Positions 9,601-24,600 of a stretch of DNA of 64,000 bases are shown here, piece after piece; position 1 is the stretch's first letter; every line of letters starts with the position of its first letter. The notes beneath the pieces are model-generated. The model had not been told where the DNA came from, ran no database searches, and saw only the letters and a list, made by a program, of their open reading frames with translations. A program made the position numbers and the translations under genes. This DNA comes from Tanytarsus gracilentus (taxonomy: Eukaryota; Arthropoda; Insecta; Diptera; Chironomidae), in the NCBI GenBank assembly GCA_038502055.1, contig JAXRKN010000040.1, positions 6,284,001 through 6,348,000 of the forward strand, in the 5' to 3' direction.

Positions 9601-12600
9601 CTTTACTCCAAAGCTTTTTTTTATAAAAGAAAATTTCAGCCGACAACTCTTTTCACTACTTTTGAAATGATTTCAAGGGGGGGCAAAAAAATTATCTTTA
9701 ATATTTGATATATAATTTTTTATATTACTTTAATTTAATCTTGACCCTGTATATCATGTTAAAGGCTAATAAGTCAAAAATATATTTATACGAACGTGTG
9801 TATGAACGATTCTTATATTATATCAAAAAAGTAGAAATGAAGCAATAAACTTTAAAGAGCTTTGAGGAGTTTTTTTGATGGTGTCAACTTAAGAACTTTA
9901 TTTTTTTAAAAAAGCTTCTTTTGACACTATAAAAAGCTCTAGTGAATAATCGATTTTAAGATTTTTGTTAAAAATTTAATGCATTTCAAAAAGTATACAA
10001 CACAAATCACTCTCTAGAGCTTCCTCAATTATTAACTTCGAAATGAGAAATTGATATTTGAAGCCACTGATGCAGCACAAAATTTTAATCTTCTTATGAT
10101 GTTTGTTGTTTTCTGTTTAAATTCGACCAGTGCTATGTCAATAATATACGCAATCTAAAATGTGGGTCAGCATGTGTGTGTGTGTATGTGATGAGAGTAA
10201 ATTAACATGTCTCATTATGTATTTGCATCGCATAATGACAATCTAATAATAAATATTTGTCTAAAATAAGTTTTCGACATCCCTTGCACTAATTTGCACT
10301 ATAATCAATTTATTTATTTATTTTTCATCGATAATTTGATAAATATGTATAGAGTTTCTAATAGAAAAAAGTTCCTTCAAGGTACAAAATTAAATTTCCT
10401 AAAAAAATCATCAAAATTCTTTTTTTCCTATGCCACTGCCAGAAATGTTTTTTATGAAATCGTGAATGAAATTTGTGGGGGGTGTGTGAAGCTCCTATGT
10501 TCATGATTGCCTCGCATTAATTTGTCTCCTAATTATTTTATCAAAAAATACTTTTATTAAAGAGAGTGCAAACCTTGACATGAAAAAGTTTTCTATCATT
10601 TCTGCACTCAAAATTTTATTATTTTGTCGGATGTTTCATGAGATATAGAGATGATGATATTATTTATCATTGTTTTAAAGTTTTGCTCACAATAAAGATA
10701 AAAGCGAGGAGCATGAAAGGATATTTTTTGTGTTATCTTATCTCAATTTTTCATCTCATACAAAAATATTCTTATTTAATTTTTTTCTTCATCTTATAAA
10801 ATCGACATGGCATGGTACAAAAATCTCTGCCATTATCATCTAGAATTTTGCTATATGTTTTTTTAAATCTTATTTCTCATGAAAACTGAACCACTTCGCA
10901 ATATTTTATATTATTATTTTAAATTCGCCATCATTGAAAAATATTTTTTTATCATCTCGAATGCATTTTTGCGCTCACATTTCTCTTCTTCATCTTTTTT
11001 TCAGTAACATACACTAGAGTTAATATATTGAATCACAAATATATCTTTGAAATTTATTCATGTGAAATTTCTTTAAATAACTTCGAAAAATTGCAACTTT
11101 AAACTTTTATTCAGAGCTTTTAAATCTTTTTAAAATCCAATTTATTTTTATTTATGGGATGTGATTGTGGATATGAATAAACTTTTTTAAACACGTGCGA
11201 AAGTGCTTGAAATATTTTTACACAAAAGAAATTACGAGAGGAGAAATATTTTTCACTATAAATTGGTTATCATCATCATGTATTGGATATTCAAAGGGAT
11301 TAAAATTAATATTGTTATTGAACATCATCATTTAAGGGTTGAAAAAACATTTAGTAAAGTGTCGAATGTCTCATTTCGGAGATGATGGGGGAAAATTATT
11401 TTTTAATCTCTTTTTTTATGTGATTTAACAGTCAATTTTAAGTAATTAATTGGGAGGATTAAGTAGATTCCGGGAGAAATTAAGGTCGTAATTAAATAAA
11501 TGATAGTTGGTGTGAAATTTGACGCTTTTATTGGATTTTCTGCTCGGTCACACGTTTACTTGTTTTTAAATCAACCATCACTAATCTTTTCAAATTACTA
11601 ATTGAACTTAAGCCTGTAACGCATTATTTCCTTTTGTGTCCTTGATCACGTATCATTACACACATGTCATTCAATGCTCATGTCATTTCCATCGCCTTTG
11701 CGTAAACAAACTTATGCTTTTCCCCCATCATCTGCACAAGACACATCTCTTTTTTTTGGTGAAAGAAGTAATATGACGTACGACAGTAATAGATCTCTGG
11801 ATATTCATGAGAAGATTTATATTTTTTTGCTATACACATCTAGCAGGACAAAAAAAGGGTAAGAAAATGTGGTTTAATGAATCTTTTTCTCTTGATGGAT
11901 TGTCCTCAGTTTTTTTTTCATATAAAATCGAACAAAAGAAATAAAAGTAAATAAAAAGTTGTGAGAAAAAATGAAAGTCTTTATTTTACAATTCTTCAAT
12001 TTGATTTTCTTTTTTATAAACACATAACAACAATTGGCACAATCATTATTTTTATTTTTATGATTTTTATTCTCCTCGATAAAGAATAACAGAAAAAAAT
12101 TAAACTTTTTTTGCTAAACAAAGAGAATTTTTTTATCACATCATTTAAAAAACAAAATTTTAAGAACGAAAAAATAAAAAAAATTTAAAGCTTTTTCTCT
12201 TTCATCAATTTCATTCTCTGCTTTATAGATTGATGAAATTAAAAATAGTCAGTACGATCATTGATTACCAATTTTTCATTTTAATTAATACTATCGATAT
12301 CAATTTTCAACAAATTTTCTCTTGACCATCTTTTTTTGCTATTTCAGCTCAAAAACCCCCAATTTTAAATTCCACATTTCTTTGGCTTTTGATCCCATAA
12401 TTTGTCTTTCGTACCCTTAAAAAAATGTTAAATTTTTCCCCTTAATTTTATTTTATAATATTTTTATTTTCAAGAACGAAATTTCTCACACGATTTAATT
12501 GAAATATTGATTTTTAAACGCTACCACAAAATATTGCTTCTTTAATGTATTTTTTTCAACAATAAATTGTTTTTTTTGACTATGTCGGAAAACACGCGCG

Positions 12601-15600
12601 CTCAAAATTTCTATTTAATTGAATTAACTTCTAATTGAGAATTAATGTGAGAATTTCATGATTATTTTTTGTCTTTTTTTGTTGTGAATTAGTGAAAATA
12701 ATATCGCGGAAATGAGATTGATCCCAATTCCTTATTTTTTTTCGAATGATTTTTTTATGATTGAAATTATTGCTAATTTGCTTTCCAGTCAATTTATTAT
12801 TTTAATTCACTTTCTAGTCAAAAAAGTTGTTCATTATATGTTTTTTTGAAGACTATATAACATAAAAATTGCATTATTAAATAACTATATCGACTTTTTT
12901 CAAATTAATCATAATTTTTAACTGTAATAATGTTTTGCGTGTCTCTCACCGGATTTTCTTTATCAATCACTAATTTTAGTATTTTTTCTCATTACATGTC
13001 TTCTTTTAATTACAATTACAGTAATTTTCATTTAATATATTTTTCATTATGTGTTTCATAAATTGTTCCCCAATTCAATATTGAATTTTTTCTCTCTTTT
13101 TTTCACTTAATTAATAGCATTTTTCTTTTCTTTTTAATAATTAATCTAGAAAAAGTGTCTAAGTGTATTTTCTTATAAATCATAAAACACTTTAATCGCA
13201 ATGATATCTCGCTTTGTTTTATGTGTTTAAGAATTCTCATTCAGAGTAGGAAAAATTAAATTGTTCTAGTTGTTGGATAAAAAACATGCATCTGATGTTA
13301 ATTTTTTTGGGTCATCAAATCTTCTTTTAAAAACTAACTTTTCTTCTCCATAAAACTTAAAAAATCTTCCAACAAAAATTATTAAAGTGAAAAATTGCGG
13401 AGGAAATTTGAATTTTAATGCGCGCTCGCTCTCGGATCATCTCTTCATAAATTATAATAATGAAGTTGTCAAGTGAATATGCACTAAATTGTTTATGTGA
13501 TTGCTTTGACACTTTTTCACTCCCCTCAAACCTCTAATAGCTCTCTCAACGAATTTAATAATATTGAAAATTAACATTTCACAGGATCGATAAATAAGTG
13601 GTGTATGTTTACCTGTTATCAACATGCATCACACAGCTTTTTAATAAAGAGTGAGTGAATTTGATGGAAATTTAATAGCTCAACTTTCATTAATTTTCAA
13701 TGCAGGCATTTGTGGACGTGAATAAAATTTGCCAACCTCAAAAAGGAAAACTCAATTAAAATAATTCAAGCTTCAGTGCTAATTAAAATTTTTGAAACGG
13801 TGTCGATTTGACTTCAATGTTCAAAACTACAAAAATTACTTTTTTGAGAGGTCAAAAATTTTAAATTAGAACTTTAAAATACTAAATTTTCTTGAATTAA
13901 TTTAAAATCTCTATAATCAAATTCAACATATGCAGTATAGAAAAATAATTGAATACAAAGCTCGGGATTATGTTCACAAGTGTATGACACGAATATCATT
14001 ACTGACCCATCTCAACTCTAAACCACCCTCATTTCTCTTCCCGATTAAAGTTACAATTAAAGGATTCCTTTGACTTTCCCTAATTAATTTTTCAATGTGC
14101 TCGCCTTTAATCTCTTTTAAGTAGGGAAAACTTTCTCTTGAATGGAAAAACAAAAAAGACATAAAAGAGAGAGAGAATTATATCAAAAGTTTTTTCTTTT
14201 TCTAAAAAGGACGATGACAACATTAAATAGAGGTAAGGGAAGATATTTATCATAATGACTCGGTGTGTAATTGAAAAGAGAAAAATTGAGGATCTTTTTT
14301 CGGAGGCTCAAAAGAGCAAGGACAAAAATGTTTTATGGAGAAAATTTTAAATGATCAAACATAAATTGAAACCCATTTGAGAAAATTCTCTGCACGATTT
14401 TATCCATCGATCAATTCAACTTTAACTTAAAATACTTCACATACTCTGAATGGAATTAGTTTTTAATTAATAGTTTTTATCGCATTGTGTTGTGGATATC
14501 GAATATAAGAATATACAAAATACATGCTTGCAGGAGTATTTACTGTGTATCTGTTGTATTTAGAAATTAATAGAGAGACAAAAGAAATGAAAATGACCTC
14601 ATACAATATTCATAAATACTTTCAATGATATTATCATCCAATAATTTTATTTTGTTCTCGTCTTGTGTCCTTAAGTATTAAAAAATTCATGTTAATCTTT
14701 TCTCATCAAATTACTTTTCTTCATTTATTGTACACGTGAGTCCTAGTGTGTGTGTGTGTGTGTGTTTGTGTAAGTCACTCACATTGTCATCTCATTATTT
14801 CTTTAGGTTTTATCTCTTGAGAAATTAAATTGGCACTTTTTGACATTTCTCCAAAAAAGAAAGTAAATTTTAACTATTTTATTTTTAATTTTTCGCTAAG
14901 TTTTGTAACGGAAAAAATTTGAATTTAGAGAAAAGCTCATCTTACTCAAGTATTTATTAAATAAACGATATGTCAGTGTCCATCAACACAACAATAATCC
15001 TGTTGCGTCCACTCAGAATTTTCTATTAGATGAGATTTTCGACGCACAGTGAAGGGAGAGTCACGTTGTGATGATAAAAGAAGAAGATTTGAGTGTGATG
15101 ATAATAAAATTAGAAGCGATTTCATCAATTGTTGCTCATATCTTGCGAGTGATTAGATGTTCATCAATGTTTTGATATGTCGAGAGGAGAAAAAAATCAT
15201 CTTGGAGAGATCAGCATCAGTGCGATTTAGTGCGGTGCCTTCACAATGTGGTTGGGTGCGATGTACGAGTATGCGGGTATTGGCAAACCAGCAGTTTCCA
15301 TCGAAATCCTAGAGATAATCGAGAAATTAAATTGAAAAGAAAACAAAAAATGGAAGAGAGAAAAAGAAAAATTATGATTCACTTGTTGAAAATTAATTTA
15401 TTCAAAAAAATGTTTTACACGAGAAAGTTTGATAAAATTTTTAATGTATGTAGGTCAAAAACATAAGAACCTTTAAAAATCATTCTTTCTCATGAATAAA
15501 TTGAATTTTGAAGTATAAAATTTTAATATTTTTCACTGGTTTTAATTCGCAGTATTTTTCGGATGAGAAAAACAACATTTTTCTCTTGTTTTATGTTTTG

Positions 15601-18600
15601 TGTGTTGCTTTTTTTTTGGTGTGTGTAAATATTTCATTTCATATGATGATGCACGTTTCATATCGGGAAAAAATTTAACTCTCTTATTTTTTAATAGCAG
15701 CAAAAAAAAATTTGTACAACCAAAAGCTGAGCGAGGGAGATTTGAAAAGAGAAAAAAGTTTTTATACTTTTCCACGTACATCGTGATAACCGCATGTGAA
15801 TTTTTTAAGCTTTCACAGCCGATTTGAACTCGCATGTATATGAAAAAAATGAGAAGGATAATAAGAAGTTTAAGAAGCTTAGAGATAAATAAATTATGAT
15901 AAATAAACTTTTATATTTTTCTGCTGGGAATATTATAAATGCGCTCATGATAACGCGATGGTAAATGGAGAGAAATTTATTGTTCCAGAACCCATGATAA
16001 AATGATTTTAATGGAAACACATAGAAAATTTTACAACAAACCATAAATTTTCAAACAGCTTAATTAAAAATTGAACATGTGTTTTTAATAAATTAAAAAA
16101 TTATAGTGTCCTTCCCCTGATGCATAAACCTGTAAAATATGAAGTTAAAAATCCCTTGCCATGATTTTTCATTTTGAACTTTTTGAATTAATTTAATTTG
16201 TTCCTTCCCATGAGTTTCCTTTACAACAAGGAAAAACTTAAAAAAAATCTCTCAACCTTCTTCACCCAGCTAATGGCAATAAACTGCAAAAAGCATAAAG
16301 TAAATGAGAAATGATGAAATAACTTTTTATTTAAGCGCAAGATATGTTGATGTTGTTAAAGAAGGAAAAAACTTTTTTCTTTTTCAGTTTAAATTCTAAA
16401 CGAACGTAAAATTTTTTCCAGGAAGATTTTTTCGCTTCAGTTTTTTTTGTGTGCAGAATAAAGAAGTTAAAAAAGTCTTGAATTTTTAATTCGCATTTGA
16501 ATGAATATGATTATGAATGCGATGCGAGTGGATTGCCTTTTCAGAGGCAAAAGAAGTCGAAATGCATTAAATATGTGAGTGAGTCCATAAAATATGTTAA
16601 CGTAACTGAGAGAAATGTAAAAAATAGAGAATGAAAATTGCATCATGAGTATGTGAGTCTCTATCTACATATCTGATGGCAATGAAGCAGAAAAGCTGAT
16701 AGATTTTTATTTTACATATTCTTTAGCTTAATGACAGAACATGAAAATGGAGCGAGAAGGGATTTTCATCATGGGAAAAATAAATTCGCTCTCGACTCTA
16801 AATAGAATGCAATGAATAAATGATTTATGGTGTGGATGAAGGATGTGTAGCTTAATATTTACATACTTTTCAAATTACTTTGTACTGTTTCGAGGCACAA
16901 AAATGTGCATGCATTTTTTTAAAATTGTGTCATTCAATAATCTTTTGCCTCAATCCAGTACAAAACTAAATTTTTTATGTGTATGCACACCCAAGGTTTC
17001 GTTTTTTTTTGCTGGAAGGAAGAAATGGATAAATGAATGGGAAGTTGATGAAGGGCATCGGTCGAAAAAAAAATATAAAGAAGTCTGAAAGAAAAATTTT
17101 CTTACCAAAAGTGAACTTATGCATTGTACATGTATGTATATGGATATAAGGAAGTCTTGCGGGAGTGAGATGATAAAAGTGGGTAACGAGGGAACTTCCG
17201 ATATGCAAATTTTTTCGAGTGTAGCATAAAATTGAGGTTAAGGTCTAAATGTTCTGTTTAGACACAAAAATTACACACAGCACACTCATGGTTAGTAGGA
17301 CGAGATATGTGTTTATGGAAATCAGGATGGTGGGGGGTAGATGGATGTATGTTTGTAGCAGAAGCGGATCAAAATGTAATAAAAAGGTTTTTATATCACA
17401 CGCGTCACAAGTAATTTGTGAGCAACAGAAAAGTTTTAAGAGAGGCTGGCGGGGGAAAAAATTAAATAAAAAATTTTACGAGCTTTTGGATTTCTGCGTG
17501 CGACATTTTTCTCGGTCTGGTTAAGCGACAGCAGTGAATTTCTCCTCGATCTAAGGTGCTTCATGTGTTAATTATATTTTTTTATTACAATAATTCCATT
17601 TCAGGTTTTTCAGAAACTAATTTTTATTTTTTATTGAAACTTTTCAAAATTTTTTCTCAAATTTTTCTTTTCTTACATAAAAACATTATGAGAATCTACT
17701 TATTTACGCATGGTCATCATAAAATTACCAAATTACATAACCGGATTTTTATATTTTAAGAAAAACCAAAAAAATAGAATTTGATTCCTAAAATTGGCTT
17801 TTTTAAATTAAAAATTAATTTTGTTCTAGTTATGAACTTGGGTAATTTTAAAATTGATCATCATCTAAAAAATTGTTCACAAAATTTGCAATAATTTTAT
17901 TCTGATTTGTTCTCGCTCATTCAGAGCAATAGTCATGTCGAGCATAAGCCTTATACAACTTCCGGCATAACTTTTAACTCTTCAATTCAACATTTTATTT
18001 TCCATCTCAAACTTTAAGCTCATTATTTTTTATGTATTTTGTATCATTTTAGTTGTTGATGTGCCTTCTCAACATCCATCTCTCTCAGGTATCCCGTAGA
18101 AACGCTCAACTCAATTAGTTTTTTCATAAAGTTTTGCAGAATAATATGAATGCAAAATGTAGAGATTCTAGTGTCCTTGCGGGCTTTCTTCTCAGATTTG
18201 TTTTTGAAATTTATTTTTGTTTAATTTTTGATATTTTGTAAAAAAAAGTTTTTTAACCGATTAAACTCGAAATTATTTCAAAGTTTTTCACCTGAACGGA
18301 AGTGACTAACAACGTCCAGTAGTTAAAGAAAGATGAAGAAGGATAAAACAAATTAATTATGACCTAACAATGTGAGTGATACTAACAACATTTTCTCTCT
18401 TCTTCTCTATTCATTATGACAACGTCAGGGAATGGAAAAATGAAATAATAAAAGGGAATAAGAGTAAATTAATGAGCAAACCATGAAGCGTTGACTGTGG
18501 CCTGTATTCAGTGCAAAATTGAGTTTATAAAAAATGGAATTTTAAGTGGCGTACAGATGGATGCAATTTTTATTAACAATCATTTTTCAAGTTAAATTTA

Positions 18601-20586
18601 AGCGTGGAGCGAGTCGAGCATAATCTAATTATTCTGTAAAAAATATTCTCCATTAATTAACTTGTCAATTTCCGCCAATTAATATCAAATATGACAGAGT
18701 GGATAAATTTACATGAAAAATTGCAAAATTACGAGAAACTCCGACTTGTTCCGCTGCTCAATTGACATTAATTAGGCTTAGCGATAATTCATTAATTAAA
18801 ATGTCATTTTGCTAAAAAATTTAACGGTTACTTTTCAAAAAATAATTTAAACGAACGATTTTCCAGAATAAACAAATTTGTGATTAATTTTCAACTCACA
18901 TATAATCGACAGTTTACCATTCTGCCACCATCATCGCATAATCCATTTAGTTAAAACAAATTGTTGATGAGATTATAATTTTATTCAATGATGCTCTCGT
19001 AAATCGAATATTTGTTCGTGCGAATGACTCCATTGACCGATTTCTACTAATGAGATGTGAATATAGAGTTGAGTGCGAGTTGAGAGATGGAGTTGGAAAT
19101 CAACTCAATACAGTGTGCTTACATTTAGAAAATGATTAATTAAATTCACTTATAAAGTTTTTCAGCAGATGATGAACATTTTCCATATCGATCAAATGAA
19201 TTAAATAACTTTGGCTTCAAATTGCTACTTCAATAATTTTTAACTTAATTTCAGCATGATCGATAATTGTCAGAGAAAAAAATTCATCAAAACTCATTCG
19301 AGTTGTCATACAAAAAATTTTAATCAATTAATTAATCAGCAAAAAGAATTCAGAGATCGACAAATTGATAAATTTACGCATTGTACAAGGAGTGAGACAT
19401 TTTAATTTAGTTTTTCATAAAGTCCTAATTAGAGTTGTATCTCATCCCCTTGTAAACTCAATTTTATTATTCGAAAAGCTCTGGACTACACAACAATTTA
19501 CAAACATTTATCGTTTTTCTCTGGTCCTCAATATGTGTGTGGACACAATTTTAAATGTTTGAATACATAATTCATCATTAGCTTAATTAAAACTTAAAAA
19601 TTAATGCCATTTACAGCTACATGCATATATAATTTAAAAATTGAAATTTCCTGATTTTAATTTTTAATTCAGATCACGAACGATTTATTATTCTACGACT
19701 ATCGTACGCCTAAAAACATTGTCTTTGTTCTTTAATTGGTTTTTTAACCTCAAATTGCTAAAAGCCAAAAAATATTCTGCTCAAAAAATATTTTTTTCTT
19801 CCGATTCGAAAAGTTTTGTTTTTTATTCTTCATTAAAACTTAATTATTTTTTACTTTTTATTTTTTTTATGTGGTTATTCCTGCAAAAATTTTCCCTTTT
19901 TGATCGTCTCAAACGAGAATGCGAGGGTTGAGTGTGAAATTTATTTTAACAATTGAGACGTGAAGTTTGACCTCACACAAATGTCGTTACTCGACTAAAG
20001 TTCGTTGAAATTGAGATTTTATGCTTTAAGGGTTCATCGCTGAGATCAATGCAGAAGTCTTTTGAACCTTTTTCTTTCTTCTTGGGTTGACTTGAGAGTG
20101 ATTTAATGTAAAATAAAGGGAAAGGACTTGTTGCGAATTTTACTACTTTACACCTTATGTATTTTAAAATTTAACAAATAGTTCCTTCCCTTGTTGTGAT
20201 AGAAAAATTTTAAGGCCTCTCGCCCAAAACTTAGAGCATCAAAAATTTCACTCTCAACCCCGCTTAAAGTTTTCATTTCGTTTAAAAATTGCCATCTTAA
20301 TATACTAGGAAGATTAATGTAATAGTTCTCATACAATTCGGCTAACAATGAGCTTCGTTTGCAGATTTTTTCTCATCGCAATCATCAAAATCTAATAAAA
20401 AAGAGGATTTTCCACATCCCCAAGTTTTTTTCTTCTTCATGAGGATTAAATGTTTTATGTAAAAATTCTTATTTAACATTTTTTCATCGTATGCTTCCTG
20501 TATGTAGTTTTCTAGTATAATTTTTAGGATATTTTTTTTTGGAAGGTATCTCTTGATAGGTGTTGAGTGTATTTGATTGGGGGTCT
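6690..20586. other. Intergenic region between convergent PIP5K and mub
   Basis: About 14 kb of AT-rich sequence with no supportable coding exon on either strand. All open frames are short and made of Phe/Leu/Ile/Lys/Asn, as expected from T- or A-rich DNA. A GT microsatellite sits at 14746-14765. No tRNA, rRNA or transposon termini were recognised. Confidence 0.55.
14746..14765. repeat. (GT)n microsatellite
   Basis: A pure GT run of about 20 bases in the intergenic region, followed by TTGTGTAAG. A similar shorter run is at about 10173-10187. Confidence 0.85.
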
Positions 20587-20592
20587 TTTATT
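20587..20592 (-). terminator. Candidate mub polyadenylation signal
   Basis: TTTATT on the + strand is AATAAA on the - strand, about 590 nt beyond the mub stop. The hexamer is common in this composition, so support is weak. Confidence 0.25.
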
Positions 20593-21179
20593 ATGTAAAT
20601 GCATTATACATTTTTTATATTGACATATTTCCAATTTAAAGCTTTCTTGGCAAGTTTTCACTCCCTCTCAGTGATGCACTCAACAATCAAGGATGTTCTT
20701 TCTGTCATTATAAAAAATCATAAGAAAAATTTCTTTCGTCTTTAATTTTTAAAAAAATTATTTTTAATGATCGCAAAAATCCTATTAAAAAAAGTTGGAA
20801 AAAATCTCTTCAGTCCTTTTTGAAAGGATCTTAATAACTAGTGCATAATTATACTTTTAAAGATAGTCATGAAGGATTATATTAAAGCGAAATAGGATAG
20901 CCACACTGTAATTGGATCATGATGTGATTATTTCCACCACATCAGTGTCTCCAAATATAATTTTATCAAGATTTTGTGAGATGTTTTTCAATTTAGAGAG
21001 TGAGAAAAAAATTTAGTGTCAAAGTTTTCATTTTCGTTAAATGCAAAAAAAATCTCACAAAACCTCAACGTTGAGTTCCTTAAAATTAAACGCCTATAAA
21101 AGCTGAGCAAATCGTCAAATAAAAAAAGTTCGTCTTTTAAAAATTTCAAAATCATATCTGTGTGTCTCTAAATTCATCC

Positions 21180-21606
21180 TTAGTAGGGATTGAATTTGCT
21201 TCGTTCATTTCTCATTTTGTTCACGTCGTTGCTATTGAGGGAGTTTGCATTGTTCGAAGTGGGACGAGGTCGCGTTGTGAGAGCCTTTGCACGATGAACG
21301 CCCGTGGTTTGAACAGGTGGTCCTAAATTTGATAAATTACCCAATAAGTCAGTCAATCCACCGAGCGCAGTAAGACTCGTGAGTGCATTAAGTGCACCTG
21401 GCTTCGCGAGCAGCTGTGCGAGTGGAATGGCCGAAGCCAATGCCGCTGCACTCTGCGTGCCATCAGTCGGTGTCGCATTCGTTGGCGGTGTCGATGTGAC
21501 ACCCGACACAACATTTGTCGATGATGCAATTGGAGGCGATCCATTTGTAGGCGATGCACCGGCACCTGATTGTTCCTGTGCCAAATTTGCCTTTTGCAAT
21601 TCGACG
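21180..21606 (-). CDS. mub: mub last coding exon, Ala/Thr/Pro tail
   Basis: The acceptor CTTCCCAACAG precedes C, so AG+C gives Ser, then VELQKANLAQEQSGAGASPT, a long Thr/Pro/Ala stretch, AIPLAQLLAKPGALNALTSL, TALGGLTDLLGNL and RNERSKFNPY. The stop TAA is at 21182-21180. VELQKANL follows KH3 in Drosophila Mub too. GC is clearly higher than the flanks. Confidence 0.93.
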
Positions 21607-24600
21607 CTGTTGGGAAGAAGATAAGAGAGAAAGGATCGAAAAAAACAAAATTTTTTGTGGTTAGAAAAGGAATTTTGTTGATCAGGTGGTAATGTTGAGA
21701 GAGAGAAGGTAATTTAACTGGTGATATGGTGGGAAATCGTGGACGAAAGTAACTTAAAAAAATTTCAATTTTTCTTGGTAAAAATTTTCATATCAAAAAC
21801 ATAAAAAAAAATAATTTTTGCAACATATTTTTCGAATTATTTTGTAACGAACAAAAAAAATTACGATGCGGTTGGTTAAAAATACTTTTGGTTTTTATTC
21901 GGTCGGAGCGGATATGGTTGGATGTTGGTGGTGGTGGAAGGAGGAATTGCGATTTATGACATAATTTTTTGGATATTTTTGGATTTTGATGAACAATCAA
22001 CAAAAATTTTTTAACCCACTTTTTTAATTCGAGTTAAAAAATCTTTATCAAATGTGACATTAAAATTTCAAAGCGTTGCGGATGAAAAGCTTGCATCCCT
22101 CGTCGCCTTGAGTGACAAAACAAAAAAATGACTTTATTACAATTTTTTTATTATTGACAACTTAAAAAGACTGGTGGTGAGGAAGGTGACAAAAATATTG
22201 AAAAGGTGGTGGAGGCAAAGGCAGAGTGAGATATGGTGAGAGCAGTGAATTTGTGAGGCAGAGGAAAGGAATAAAAGAGCAAGTGAGTGAGGGTTGATGG
22301 TTGACGTTTTTGGGATTTCCAGCGTCGAACGCGTTTCTTGTCTTACTGCACACTTTTCATCACTTGTTAACATCATCATCGCCGACATCATTGACATGTT
22401 GAACTGTTCTTATCGCATCGTTGTTGTAGTCATAAAACAACATTACAAAATTCATTTAGTTCAAATTTATCGGTTGTGAGGGAATTTTATTATTTTTTAG
22501 CTCGCTCAGAATTTTTTTCCAGCTCTTTAATTTCACACAATATATCAAAGCGCGGACATTTTGAGACTTAAATTTTCCGCACAGTTTAATTTTACAATTA
22601 ATGAATTTTTGAATAATTAATTGATGTAAAAAAGTGCAAGACCTTTAAACTCAACAATGACCGCACTTGGATACTAAATTTATAGAGAGGAAAATTAAAA
22701 GAAAAAGAAGAACCAAGGAGGGCTGTTTTGTTGTTGTTGGCAGTGGTGGTCGTGAAAAGTTTATAATAAAAAATAATCATAATAATATTCCGCTCTATGA
22801 AAAGTTACGAGTTTAAATGAATGGGAAAAGTTTATGCTGTTTTTCTATTTATCAATTGTGTTATGGGAAAAAGAGTGGAGAAAAAAAAGAGAGAGCGGAA
22901 AGTTCAACACGAAGTAGGATGAAATATTTTATTTAAACGATTCAAATATATTTTTCTTCCTAAGAGTAGTTAAAGGGAAACAGCATCAGCTTATCTATCT
23001 AATAAGGGAGACACGTTGCATGAGTGCTGAATGTGTGGGAGTTTTACTGTAATTAAGGATATATATCAGATGAAGAGAGTATGGTTGAGCGTGTAAATCT
23101 GTGATTAGCGTGTGTGTATGTTTTTTTGGAGCAGGAAAAAAACATGGAGAGATTAACCAGAGACATGTGTGTGTGTGAGTTTGGAGTGGGAGGAAAGGAA
23201 TCATCATTAATTTATCATCGATACAGAATTTGTACGTATGAGTATACGAAGAGGGTTTAATACGAGACTGAGAAGAGATAAAAATGGACAACTGGCTGAT
23301 AAAGAAATTCTACAGTTTCACTGGCTGTATCTATGTGAGAGAGGGATTAGTATCAACTCTATCTCGATTTCACTATCATCAGTCTGTTGCGCTCTCTACA
23401 CTTAAAAGGTCATTCGAGTCGTAAGCTGAAAATTCTTCAAGCTCATTATCACCATAGTGACAGATTTAAGAGAAATTCTTTCAATCTTAACTAACATTAA
23501 ATTTTAAACAGAAAAGATGGTCTGCAAACGGCGTTGCATTCAATAGCTCCGCATATTAGTACCCTACTCCGTTGAATGGGAATTAGTGGCCTCTTGTTAA
23601 TATGATGGCATTCTAAAAATGTAGTGTAATCGATTGATGAATGTCGAGTTACGCATACATGAAGATAGTTTGAAAAATGCATTAGTGGCTCTGGCCGGCA
23701 TGATGGCATTTTTAAAAATCGTCAGTTCCATTCGATTCTGGTAAATTACGAGTTAACGTCCATGAAGCATATAAGAGAAAATTTGTATGAAAAAGGACAT
23801 TTTTGACCACGGACGGTCTTGGAGGGTCGTACCTCAAAAAAAATACTTCTTGCACAACTAGAACGGTAAGTTGATATGGTTCCTAAGATCGTGGAAAGTA
23901 AGAAAGTAAGAAAGTAAGAAATAAGAAATAAGATGCTTAAATGGCTCTAACTCCTCGTAGGGCAACCGATTTAAATCTGTTTTCGCCAGTTTGTGGGTTT
24001 GGCTGGCCTATCATTTGAGTACAAGTTTTGATATTGCACAATGTAATGTCTTGGCACTAGGGGTCGAAAACAGGTTTTGGAAAAATCCAAAATTAATATA
24101 TAGCGGAGCTATAAAAGGTGATAAAAAATTATTTGATTTTTTTTTGTAACAAAAACTTGAAAAATTTTCAGCCAAAATAATTTTTAATCACTTCATAAAT
24201 TACACCAACATCCAACAAAAAAAAGTTCATCGCAAAAAAATCCTTTTCTACTCTAAACTTCACAAGAAACTTCATTTATCATTCTGAAATTCATTAATAT
24301 TTGTAAAATATGAAATTTTATGTCTGTAAAATCTGGCTTATGACAAAACGAATGTCACTTGTGAAAAACAAAAATTAATTAATAAACATGTAAAAAAGGG
24401 GGAAACAAAACACAAAAGCACGTTGGAAATTATCTTTGACGAATTCATTTTAATATTTTTTAAAATATATGAGGCTATCACCTAGCTTTGAGGGAAAATT
24501 TTATACAACGATGAGTTAACAAAAGTTATTTACGTAACATAAAAAAATTACGCTTTTTCCCATAAAAATCCTCGCAGTTATATACATAAAAATTCATTTC

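Noticed and set aside
21353..21648. Several long frames on both strands over the last mub exon
   Set aside because: GC-rich coding DNA keeps other frames open; only the 21180-21606 - strand frame joins KH3 in phase and gives the Mub tail.
22995..23291. 98-codon - strand frame with Thr-His repeats
   Set aside because: Made by GT/GA-rich simple sequence in an intron; no domain.
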